Shown here in pieces: positions 1 through 13,000 of a stretch of 64,000 bases of DNA. Below the pieces are notes generated by a model that was not told where the DNA came from, searched no databases, and saw only the letters and a program-made list of their open reading frames with translations. Source of the stretch: Sipunculus nudus (lineage: Eukaryota > Annelida > Sipuncula > Golfingiida > Sipunculidae); NCBI GenBank assembly GCA_026874595.1, contig CM049322.1, positions 35,337,840 through 35,401,839 of the forward strand, given 5' to 3'. How positions within the stretch are numbered: position 1 is the first letter of the stretch; each line of letters starts with the position of its first letter. The position numbers and the translations under genes are program-made.

Positions 1-116
1 GGCGTGCTGGGTAATAAATAAAAGTATGAAAGAAAAAAAAGATCCTTCCATATTATCTTTGCAGTGAGTGGAATGTTGGGCGTATTGACTGACACCTTTG
101 AAATTCCCAGAGACGA

Positions 117-190
117 CATGTGACGTCACATGGGATACAGCACCTGCTCTTGTCTTTATATATCCTGCAAGTCTGTTCGATTCAGTATTC
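117..190 (+). promoter_or_regulatory. Putative core promoter of the GTPase gene (CRE palindrome, TATA, initiator)
   Basis: A perfect 16-bp palindrome, CATGTGACGTCACATG (117-132), contains the CREB/ATF consensus TGACGTCA. A TATA box (tttatatat, about 155-163) follows, and an initiator-like TCAGTATT lies near 182. The first start codon inferred for the downstream GTPase is at 312, giving a 5' leader of about 130 nt. Motifs and spacing are seen directly; use as a promoter is inferred. Confidence 0.45.
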
Positions 191-311
191 AACTCTCTTC
201 ACATCATGCAAGGTCTTCTCTAAGTTAAGTATTTTGGAAAATTCATTAGCAGTGTGCATGATCAATATTAATTATCTTTAATGCAGTCAACCCAGTTTTA
301 AAATAAAGTGC

Positions 312-1296
312 ATGGAAGCGGTGAAAGGTAGGTAGGAAACGTCACGATATGCTAAATATATTTTGCTATTGTTGTCTGAATATATATCCATAAAATTTTC
401 CAGTTATGGGCAACATTAGCACCATGGCTACAGTATGCAGTTTGTTATGGTACAAACAAAATAAGTTATCCGATATATTATGAGCTACTTAAGAAATCAC
501 GTATAAATTTCTGTTTCCTTCCAAATCATTTATGATGTCTCAAAGACGAAGGGCGACCTTTGCAAGTTGTGCGCATTGACCACAACGGAATCACCCTCAA
601 CAAAGAGGAGTTGTCGTCATTGCTGGAGAGGGATGACGTCAAAAACTTTCCAGTCGCTATACTTTCTGTGGCGGGTGTGTGCCGTACAGGAAAATCATTT
701 CTATTAAATTTCCTGTTACGATATTTGGTAAGTATTATATAATACTGAATCATTTTTTTCATTTCTGATATTAATACACATAACTGTATTTGAAAGTGTC
801 TTTCTTCTACAAAGTCATTCCTTTTAAATTTATCATAGATGAATGATAAACATAGGCAATAGACATACAATCAATCCAATCTTTAACTTTCCAAACAGGG
901 CTGTACGGTTTTAAACCTTTCCGTTCCTTATTCTGAGATTATTCCTTTCTTCATAATGAATGATGTTATTAACGATCTTCCTTGTTGATATAAAGCTTAA
1001 GACAGACAATGCAATTATTTCAGAGGAAACAAGGTGTGAATAGATGGCTTGGTACCAGAGATGAAATCCTGGAAGGCTTCGAGTGGCGACAGGGTGTAGA
1101 CCCCACAACACTTGGGATTTCCATGTGGAGCCAACCATTCAAGACTGTTTCAAGTGATGGAAGACAGGTGAAATTACACGTTATTAATCGCGACATTAAT
1201 GTTTTTACATAATGTCAAATCAGCCATATGTGTACATTCTCATTTCTAAGATAGGAATCCATATTGATACCTGTAGCATTGGCCGATGTGCATGTC

Positions 1297-1348
<52 letters not shown>

Positions 1349-4300
1349 GAGTTTGCGCGTGTGTCCAGCTGATGTAGCTGTGGTCTATAGTAAGAATAAT
1401 ATGAGAATACACATAACGTCGTTACTAGATCTTCACTAAGGTCCTTGATAATAAGGTTCTCGATAAAAGGACACAAATATATGTGTGCGTGTGTGTGTGC
1501 ATAGTCATAAAACCTAAAACAAAATATATCATACAGGTGGCAGTACTCCTGATGGACACGCAGGGTTTATTTGACAACACATTGTGCCAAGCCAATGCAT
1601 CTGCTGTCTTTGCACTGAGCACCCTAACCAGTTCAACACAGGTAATAACTAATAATTAACGTCACTAGAAAATGTTTAAGTACATTGTTTATTAGAGTTT
1701 CGATTCGTTTTTATCGATGTGTGTGTTGTGATGTTTGAGTGTACGTCTGCCGTATATCATTAACCTGTATCATTTTACATATGATACCATGCCTTCAACA
1801 TCGCAGGTGTTCAACGTCTTGGGAAAGATTGAGGACCCGCATCTGAAACAGCTCGAGGTAATAGAGTCATGTATTGGAATTGGGTATTTTGTTTACTGCT
1901 TTTCTTTCAATTATATATATTTTTTAATTATGCGTTTTTTTATGAAAATATTTTCTTATTACAAATGTATTACTGATGCATCTTCCTGAGAGCTAGGGTC
2001 TGTGGCGCCAGGCCTTTTTTATTCTATTTTTTTTTTTTTATTGAAGGTAACCGCCTCCATTTTGTAATGCTAGATTAACGAAGTATATGTACATATGCAG
2101 AAATCGATTCCGGTTTCCGATTACATAACAGGGCATTATCCCACGTTTCCTCTCATGTTTAACTCAGCTGCCTGTAAGGCATCTGAACTATAGCGATCAC
2201 CCATTGTCAATCGTCCGTCCGGTCGTCCGGGCGTTAATAGGGCACAAATCGTCACCGTTAGACCTAGAAATTCTAACTGTACATCCAGGGAGGTCCTAGG
2301 CAAATCTCCTAGTAAATCTGAAATGGGGTCATGGTGAACTGTAAACTACAGGCCTGAAACATGATTTTAAGCACCTAAACAATCAGACGGGGCACAAATT
2401 GTTTCTATTGTCCTAGAATCAACTAACCTAATATTCTCTGAGGTCTTGGCAAATATCCTGTTAAACATGAAATTAGGTGACCGTGAACTATATTCTGCAA
2501 CCTAAAGGGAAAAAGATGTCATTTGAGCACTAAGACGGTCAGAAGGGGCACAAATTGAATGCATCGTATGAGCGCACAGTCAGACTTAGCACAATTTGTA
2601 CCCATTAGGCATAGAATCTTCCAATGTAATATTCAGGGAGGTCCTAGGAATGATGTTCTTGCAAACCTGAAATTAGGTCAGGGTGACCTATATTCAACGA
2701 CCTACTGTGTGAAAACATGATTTTGGGCACTTTGAAGGTCAAATGGGCACAAATCGTATCTGGAAGGCCTAAAATCTTTCGACGCAACATCTTAGTAGGT
2801 TTTTGAAAAAAGTTCTTTAGAACCTTGAAACTATATCATGGCGACCTAATAGGCTATATTCTGTGAGCTATGGGCCAAAAATATGAGTCTTAGCATCCAG
2901 ATACACAGGGTACCAATCTTATCATTTTTCTAGAAACCCCCTATTGTAAAATCCAGGGAAGTAGATGGCAAGTCTTCTTTGAATCCTAAATTAGGTAACC
3001 TAATTATGAGAATAAATTAAAAATTCAGCTGAGCGTCATGGCCCATGGGCCCATGTTATATCCTGGTGTTATCCAGGCTCGATGAATACTGCACCTGCGG
3101 GCTCTGTGTGTGTAGTCAACCACATTGCTTGGTCATACCACGGAATAACCTCCAAAAGGCGAACTCTTTTGTGAGTAAAGCACGGCCTTTGTGCCATGGC
3201 CTCCCCATTACGCCAACAACGCTAACCAGGGGGGGGGGGGGCTATGAAAAACATTTCTCCGCCTCGGCTGAGATTCGAATTTACGATCTCCCGGCATTGA
3301 ACCCTGTTGTCTACCCCTTACCCAGTGAAGCAGGTCCTTGAGCAGAGACCTTGCTCCTGGACTGCTATATCATGATTCGTTAACAGCCGCGATGTGATGG
3401 GGGCCAAAATGAAACAGCCAATTAAATGCATTTTTACAAATGTAAACAAAACATCGACAACCTCTCATGCTTTATCAACAAGAACACATGCACCGGACAC
3501 TAGCCAGGTTTATAATCCTTTATATGATTGACCGGATGTCTCCCATCACCAGACGGTTGATCTAAAAAAAAGGCAACAGATATGTTCCCGCCGCGTAGAT
3601 GGGCCGTAAGCGAGCCAAATTGCTGTTCAATTGTCCTGGTGATATTTCATGAGTTCCACCAAAGCAAGCTCTCTTCTCAACAGAGCCAGATATCTGGCAC
3701 TCAGAAAAATGTAATGTTTTAAATTTTATATCAATAACTAGCGATATTAGTGTTCACTTCTGTTCTTTTTAATCAAATTAGATAAATTTCATACCTCGTT
3801 TCATTTAAAATTCGCTCCTGGTTGTATGACTATTTTGATTTCGAAATCCAAGGGGTTTTTCCTTACAGGTATCAGGTCTTAGATGTGATTTCCATGAAAA
3901 AAAACAATATATTTTGCCATTTTAAAAGAACAGTCTCTTCTATGTAGTACAGCACAAAGGACAGTGAAACTGTTTTCAGATAGGAGAATAAAATAGATGA
4001 TTCCAAAAAATACACACTCTGTTATATTTGAACCCGAGAATTAAAATTTATTTACAGGCCAAGGGAAATGTTATGCCTTAGCAAAATCATGGCCTTTGCT
4101 CTTGGAGTTTGCTGATTTAGCATATATTTTAAGGGTTTTAAAAGATCTAAATTATTTTAACATGTGTTTCTGTTGCATGTTTTGTAACTCAGTTTTCTTT
4201 ATTCTCATTACTAAGTTACGTATGTTTCATATTTATAGGAATGTTATTAGTCTTGTCTTTTATGGTCAGTAAGCGGAGATCAATTTGTCGGCTGGTGGAA

Positions 4301-7015
4301 CTCTGCCCCCTCAGTACTGCATCAGTACATGTGGGAAAACATGAAGTTTATATGCATTAAGAGACCTGTTGTGTTTTTTTTAACTTCTTAGTAATTTAAT
4401 TTGTTTTGATTTTATATTATTATAATGATAACTGGTGGCTAAATTTCTAGATCAAATACACATAAGATGCAGCTATTAACATAGTCCTATACAGGAGTGT
4501 AGCTGGAGTGTCCTCTCTAGAGCGCCACACAACTAAACATCCTGTGTAGGAGCAACACTGAGGAGTTACCGGTTAAAACCCTAACTAGATTAGCTAGGCG
4601 GAAGGGTCTATTTGCGACGGCGGTAGGAGAGGTTATTCAACTTCACTGGATATCAGAACAGCCCTTAATCAGTAATAATTTGTCAGATCACAGGGCACTA
4701 TTTTTATGAGTGGACCGTATATAATGCACAAACAATCAAACAAACAAACAAGACGTCAAATCAATTTTGGCTGGAATATTCAATAATGTCCAAGCCATCA
4801 GACAACATCAATAGCGAGCTCCTCCGCTTGCAGTTGACTTCGTCATTCTACAAGAAATATCTACTGATTGGCAGTCGAGAGTAGAGTTTGCTGTCAGAAA
4901 TACCCTCTTAGGTGGGTAGAAATACCCTCTTAGGTCTTCACTGGGTGGCTGCGGCACATAGCACCTTCTTTCAATGCGCTTCAGTTCCCCTGATGGTTCT
5001 GTGAACTGCTGAATGTTTATGCTACAACCCTCACCGAAAGCAACGATGTAAAGCTTGCATTCTACATCCAACTTGATAACACCATCATAGAATACGTAAA
5101 ACCGCAAAGTACGAGCCCTTCTCGGGGACTTCAATGCCAGAATGGGATCTGACTAGAATGCAGGCCTAAATGCCTAGACCACTTTGGAGTAGGGAAGTCC
5201 AGTGACTATGGACAGCGCCCTGACCTGTGCATAACAAACACCAATTACAGTACAAAGCTACATCACAGTCTCGCGCCCAATATCCAAGCACTAGTACCAG
5301 CTAGACATCATCATCACAAGATGGTCATACCTCATCATGGTCTTCCTTACCTGAACGCACCATCGTACAGACTGCAATGCTGGGTGACACACTGCGACTC
5401 TCTCATTGCTCAACATCAGACAAATGCTTTCAGGCTTGATCCTCCTGTCGAGATCAAACACGCTGCCCTAAAAAGACACAATGACCATCCATCTGCTCAG
5501 TTCTGCTAGGTATTGCAGACTGCCAGAAGCAATGTCAATAAAACGGTCAGGACCTGTATCAATGAATACCGCGGAGATCTCTGCACCAATATCAAACAAG
5601 CATTTGACCTGGGCAGCATCAAAAACATACTAGACGACATTAAATAAGTCATTTAGTCTACTCCTTTCAGGAGGGTTACAATTATGTCTACCTAATAAGA
5701 AATAATTACAGATAAGACAAAGCAGACGGAAAGATTACTCTGGATTCTACTATCGGTATAGGAAAGTATATAAGGCTGTACTTTATGTAATAGACCGTCA
5801 ACATAGATGGCTGAGCTTGACGACATTCCCTACCTAAAGGAACTCAGTGAGGCAATTGACAGACTAACATAAGGAAAAAACTCCTGGCCAAGACTGTATG
5901 GAAAAGCCTCCTTACTTCATCCACTCAACAGGTTTTATGTCAATACTGGAAAGAATATGATGTACAACAGCACTGTAACAATTATCGAGGAAATCTCTGC
6001 TTAATAATGTTGGCAAATTCTGTGCCCGCATAGTCCTTCAGAGATTCCATAAGCAGATCACATATACCCCGGTTTTAGGGCAAACAGGTCAACAATAAAC
6101 ATGATTTTCTCTATCGGCAACTCCAAAAAATGTAGCAACATCTCTGCTTGTCATTTATTGACCTGGCCAACGCTTTTTATCTTGTCAGCAGGGATGGACT
6201 CCTTAAATTTCTGTTTACAATTGGTTGTCCGTCCAAATCCTTCAAGTCCCTGCATGATCATATGTTTAGCATAGTGCAGCATGACGGCTCAATGGAAGAA
6301 GAATTAGAAGTAAAAGTTTTAACAAGGTTTGTGTCCTCGCACCATGCCTCTTCAGAATCTTCTTAGCAGGGCTGCTCAGTGACGCCTTCAAATCAAGCGC
6401 TGAGAGAATTTACCTCCACACTTTGTCTGACAACAAACTTTTCAACATTTACCGCCTGAAGGCCCAGACCAAGAAAAGGGAAATGCTCAATAGGGATATG
6501 CTGCATCCTGGAAATCTCGTGTCAAGACAAGTCCTCTCCATATCGGCAAGCCCTTCTTCGGCAATGTAGTTGACGATGGTTTGGTCATGTTAATATGACG
6601 GAAAATGGTAGGATACCTAAATAGATAACTGGCCAGCTGACATAGAGAACACCCAAAGCTGCTCCTTAAGATGTTTGTAAGTATGGTATTAACTGAGAGG
6701 ATCTTGCCACAAATAGAGTATCATAGAAGCCTTAATTGGTAGAATGGACAATGGAGAATGGAGGAGTCTCACAACTAGCCACGGACGAAAAAAGGAAAAA
6801 TTGCAAAAGCCGGACATCCAGCCTCATCAACCCAAAACTGGCATACACACACAGGTAGATGGACTAGGGTTCAGATGTCAAGGTTTCAACCGTGTATACA
6901 GATCCCATATTAAAGTTTACTGCCACCAAAGACCGTTTACTAACCACATCAACGTAGCCACAACATGGCGCACTTCTATAGTCTGGCAACAGTGAAGGAT
7001 GTCAACAGCTATAAT

Positions 7016-7052
<37 letters not shown>

Positions 7053-10000
7053 AAGATCACCTATTACAAGAATATTTTTTCTCACAGTTTTTTCTGGAAT
7101 TATCTCAAATGGTCCTGTCACTGAGCAGAAACGAGCGATCAGAGAAAAGCTTTCAGGTTGGTGTTTTTATCGGAGTTCGGGTATCTATGGTATCGTAAGA
7201 AGCATAGTCAAGTAAACCCTATGACGACTCATCACATGTTAATTTTGTCATTTTATCACCTGCATTATCAGAAAAGTATAGAGAACTCCTTTTTCTACTC
7301 AGCGTTTTGTATGGTTGATTCGGGACTGGATTGATGAGAAAAGGCATAAATTTGGTGCGAAAGGTGGCCAGGCTTATATTAATGCAACATTGAAGGTAAC
7401 CTCTCTTGTACAGTTTACAGTTTACAGTTATTTTGGAATAACGTGATACTAAAAACTCGAATATATAAATTACACTGAAACAGCTGAATAGATTAAGTGA
7501 GATAGCTAATATTTCAAAGTGAATTGAAGCATTAAGGAAGTTTCAACTGATTTAAGATTAATATTATCCCGATATAATTAACATAGAAACATATTTTCAC
7601 ACACATACAAACACACTTAAATATATATACATATATATACACACACACAATTCGTTCTGAAAATTATTACAGAGGGATGATTGGGATCTATTGTGTGATT
7701 TTGTCCGCATTTACCAGAATGGTCTTGTCTTTTGTCCGGTGGTTTAGTGTTCCATATTGAGATCATTTATGAACTGATTAATCCCTTGGCTTTTATGATT
7801 TCAGGCTGAGGGTCAACCACAGGAACTAAAAAAGCTCGGAGAAAATGTTGAATCCTGCTTTAAGGAGTTTGAGTGTTATTTAATGCCACACCCTGGAGTC
7901 AGCGCAGTTTCAACATTTACACAACATGATTCATCAGATTCTGATGAAGAGGCAGAGGAGGAATCTTGGTCATCAACGGATTCCGAAAAAGAATTTGCTG
8001 GACAGCTCAAACGTATTGTTTATTATTATTATTATATATGCTAGAGTAACCAAGATACAATATCAGTGTCTGATTGTTCTCACACACTATAATCAAAACG
8101 GCTATATATCGATTAATCTCATTATATTGTTTTGCAGAGCTTCGGCCAAATTTCAGAAAATATTTGAAAAAGTTGGTACCATACCTCTTGGAACCCCAGC
8201 ATCTCCCGATAAAAATTATTGCGGGGACCGAGATGAATGGAAAGCTATTACAGGACTCTATTGAGGTATTTTTGTGCTCGAATATATTTAAAAATATGTC
8301 GAGTTTCTTTTAAGGAATGTTAGGATATAACAAAAAGTCTAAGCTTGTACTTCCTTTTTTTTTTATTTTATTTTGTTTCATTCCGTTCTTTTAATGAAGG
8401 TGTTGTCTTTTCCAGAGATTCGTGTCCATCTTAAAATCCAATCAGCTCCCTGAGATATCCCTACCTCTTGAGGTAGGATTTTATATATGTGTGTGTGTGC
8501 GTATGTGTGTAAAATAGTGCTCATTTCTTTGGGATAACATACTGAACTAAAACAAAATGCGATTTCTTGATACTTATACAATTTAGAATAAATAGACACC
8601 AGAAAAAACACCGTATAATGGGTTCTAGGCATTCATGTTATTTCATGTCATGATACATATTTTATGTGTATGTAAACTGAGGTCGTTTCTTTACCATTAA
8701 TTACTTTATAATTATTATTAAATGATCTGGTGACTATGACAAAAACACAACTGATTCCAATATACAATGAAACCTATATAATGTGGGCATCCGTGGAACT
8801 GGGCCAATCTGTATATATTACAGGGGTACCTATTACCTGGAGGTCATGAACATAAATCATAAGGGGGATTTAAAAGGAAAGGTAAAAAACTGCCCACAAT
8901 GTAGCGGATGTAAAACATGTGAATAATTTTGTAAAAATGGTTATTCTTATGCAGTTAATATCCGCATTTCACAAACTAGGTACATTTTATGTGATATATA
9001 TTATATGTTACAATATATGATAATATATAGTTGTAAAAATGTTACGGACTCAATATTATATGAAGAAAACCCTAAAGTATTTTAAGCAGTTATGGGACTA
9101 GATCATCACAATTAATTTAATCACTCACCTCAAGTATTTTGTAAAGTACTAGATAGATGAAGGTGACATATTAAGACAAATGTAGTTCTCCTGCAGTATA
9201 CTGCATATTTACAAATCGTAAAACAGTGAGCCAGACCTTACAAAGATGGTCCTAAACTCAAACACCCCTCTATGTTGCATACATCCCTCCACTTCCAGAA
9301 TGGCTTTATTAATTTCCAAAGGCTTTAAATTCAATGGATGATATACAATGGATCAAGATAAATACGCAAATGAAATAAAATGAACCATGTATTTGATAGA
9401 GAACATTTTTTTTTTTGGTATTCATCTTAGGTCTTGTTGTAAAGCAATGTCCCGTTCCACCAAACTGTCAGGGTGTTCTGTTGTTGCCACGAATAATACT
9501 AACAATGGTCTGAAGTACTCTGTTATTGCTGATCATTACAAACATTTACCGTCTAAATGACAGAAATTAATAAATCAATGATGTAATGGTGGGGTCTGAA
9601 CAGTCGGGTAGGTGGTAACAATCTTGGTGAACAGGGTTCGATACCGGCGTAAATATGGAATTGATCCAGGGTTGTTTTGGCCGTCCAAGGTCACTGTTTT
9701 TTTATTTTTTTTCAGGGGCCTTTGGTTTCCGGCTCCTGTAAAGACTACCAAAATGCTACTATGTGTGTCATGGGGGTGTAAAGGATTAATATTGTTCACA
9801 CTGTGTGTCCAATCCATGTACAATAATCAAAGTTTGAAATTTAAAATCACAGCTATTGAGCAACTGGCCGACTTTATGATATATTTGATGATAAGAATTT
9901 TTATACACACAGGATTTTGTGAAACGTTTCAATTCATTGATCTTCAATAACCTCACAAAGAAACACACGATGGAAATCGAGAGGGTAATTAGCAAATTTG

Positions 10001-13000
10001 ATATTTCTTTAACAATCAAAAAACAATTTGTAATTGTACAATTTTATGATTGCGGGCAGTGAAAATGTACAGATCTACTGGAATGATAATCAAATTTAGA
10101 AACTCATATGGTGATATAAATTGGTACATATATATCCTGTTATTACACTGTGTCCCACATGAGAAATAATTAACACCTGCATATTACAGATTTCTGAAAG
10201 TATAAAAAAACAATTCGTCTTTCGTATACCCTGAAACCTTGGAAAAAGATTTATCGGAAAGAGAACAGGAAACAAAACAACGGCTTCAAGCATCGGTGAG
10301 GGGAATTCCAGATGAGCAGAACCAACGATTTAGTGAAATTGAGAGCTGCTTTGTCTCCAAGAGAAAGGTAACCTTAACATAACATGTTTATTATATGCAT
10401 TATTTGCATGGGTATCTGAAAAGACCAAGATGGTGTCCTATCAAGATCATGATGACTCGTCCTGTTCATTAGTTAATGTAAAGATCAACTCATTTTTTAT
10501 CTCACCCTCTACGTTTCGAGAATGTTATTTGATTCTGGATAATTAAATAAAATAATTTAATAAATGGCAGACAGGTCCTCCTGCAGTGACACTTTTATGA
10601 ACTGCTCAATTCTTTTTTAATTCTTGCTTCAGTCTGATATTAAAACATGTATATGTCTATAAAATTATAACCATCGAAACTGAAAGATATGTGTCAAGTT
10701 CACATTTATTTCAATGGCGTCATAATTAACCTGTGTTAGTCTTACCTTCACCATCTACGCAGTGCACTGCACTTTTCGCGGAAGGTAATGAAGTGGTTGT
10801 TTTCGAAATATAATTCTTTTTAAATATATTATTTTCATTTAATACACAAGTTTTTTTCAGCTGTATATCATAATTTTTCTTACATACCATTCGTTCATTA
10901 TATTTTGTCACCTTTTGTTGCGACTGTAATTCCTTTTGTATTACACTCTATTTGTTATATTCAATCAATGAAACTGAAAATAAGAATTTCAAATTTCTAT
11001 GCAGAATGAGACTTTTCGAGTGCATGTAGCGCCAGCGTTTAAAGAAAAAGGAGCAAATATTTCCGTGTTATAGCTAAGGTATACGACGAATATAGAAAAG
11101 AGAAACATTGACACACTAGAATGGCTTTATGTTTGCATCTAACGACACAGGTATTCGTTTCCATTCCTATAATATTTCTTTTTTATGATATTATCATGTA
11201 AAGGTACTTTATGCCCTCTCCAATGAGCTGAATCTTCCAAAGCTCCAGAAGGATCATAAGCAAAGAGGAAAAAAGGTACATAGCATTATACAGCAATTCA
11301 TCTGATCGCCCTCTCTAGCGGCTTCCTTTTATAAATCAGGTTTTTTGGCATACATTAAAAATACCTCAATATTATCGATGGTTTATTCTTACAAGGATAC
11401 AGTTGATACGCAACATACTATAAGATCATTTTGTTAATAGCTTTTAAAATTGCTTCAAACTATAAAAAGTTACTATAGTTTATCAGTCTTGTTTCGTTGA
11501 TGAAAAGGGATGAAGATGCATTTTAGTGTTTACGTCATCACAGGTCAGAGACAATATGGAGAAGCGAGAAATTAAGGTCTCGGATATAGTTGAGCAGGCT
11601 ATTGGCAAAGAGGAACAATACACCACGGATATTCTAATGAGAATAGCATGTGGAGATTTAGCAGGAAAACGCCAGTTCCAACAGGACGTTCAGCGCTGCT
11701 ATTCTTCATCCAGAGCGGTGATAACATTATTTTATTCCAGCACATAATCTTCAGTACCTCATTCGATTCCAAGTACATATAACGTTTATTAATATATTAT
11801 CCATATATTACAATTTCTTGAAGTAACAGCGTGAACGCAATTGTTGTTATGGCAGGAGATAGATGGAGACTTCAACCGACGTATCACTGGCCAGTTTTTG
11901 GATGATCACTGCGAAAGAGTTAAAGAGGTAGTGATTTCTCTTATTTACAGTTTGAAATGTCATTAGACATGGACCCACGAGCATTAAAAGACAATGTATA
12001 CGCTGAAATTAACATGTATTAATTCACCTAAAAAATAATATTGTATGTTAGTTTTTATGTCGTTCCAGATGCGCCACCGCTAAAATAATATTCCCCGAAC
12101 ACCTTAAGAGTATAATCGTAAGATTAAATGACCCTGTCTTTGCATTTTTTTTATTTCTCTTATGAAACTTTTACAAATCTAATGAAATGAGTGTAACATT
12201 AAAGAAACCATTTGGAGATTTTTTATATATATTTGGTGAGGTGAACTTTCTGGCCCATATGAGAGGTAGTGGGAAAATGCATAGGAACTCATTTGGTGAT
12301 ACAAATTGGTACATATATATCCTGTTATTACACTGTGTCCATAAACAAAAAAAAATTACATCTGCATATCACAGATCTCAGAAAAAATGAAAAGCTATTC
12401 GTCTTTCGTATACCCTGAAACCTGGGAAAAAGATTTATCGGAAAGTGAACAGGAGACAAAACAACGACTTCAAGCAACTTGGAGGGGAATTCCAGATGAG
12501 CAGGAACAGCGCTTTAGTGAAATTGAAAGCTGCTTTATCTCAAAGAGAAAGGTAATCTAATCATGTTACTAACATGCATTATCTGTATGTATCTGTTATC
12601 TGTGAACCAGAAAAATTCATGATGGTCCCCCATCAAGATCGTGATGACCCATCTTATCCTTCAGTTAATATAAAGATTAACCAATAATTTTAGCTCACTA
12701 TTTAATTCTAGAGAATATCATATAATACTGGTGTCACACCGGTAAAAATGTGAACGTTCAGGGTCTATTAACTGTCGAACCAACCGGCTTTAAGATAGTA
12801 CAGCCTTGTGTACAGTACATTTAGTCCTATAGAGCTCCTATAATCCACAAACACTCGCTGGAGTATACACGTTTGACACATTTCACGCACCGCGCAGAGA
12901 CTATTCTTTCTGGGCGTTGAATGAATGTCCTTTACAGCTGATGTCTCCAGGAATCATCCAGGAATAAAGAATTCCACACGGTAATATTCAGTACTTCTAG

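Larger units (their letters stand above)
546..8472 (+). other. GTPase-domain half of the atlastin-like gene (exons 2-10)
   Basis: Ten exons including 312-327 encode about 351 residues covering the atlastin-type GTPase fold. Order of motifs: beta-strand VAILSVAG plus P-loop (exon 2), WLGTRDEILEGFEWRQG and switch 1 (exon 3), VAVLLMDTQG switch 2 (exon 4), FNVLGKIEDPHLKQLE (exon 5), then FVWLIRDW with the guanine-specificity RD (exon 7). Exon 8 carries the PHPG region and then an acidic serine-rich linker, DSSDSDEEAEEESWSSTDSE. Such an acidic insert is not typical of atlastins. Exon 9 (LRPNFRKYLKKLVPYLL) matches the end of the atlastin GTPase domain. The intron at 1858-7087 is 5.2 kb and packed with mobile elements. 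I see no coding reason to doubt activity. Confidence 0.85.

Noticed and set aside
8765-8860. Possible third 'CAGTGAAACCT' MITE (acaatgaaacctatataatgtggg)
   Set aside because: Only one end resembles the family; the partner end was not found.
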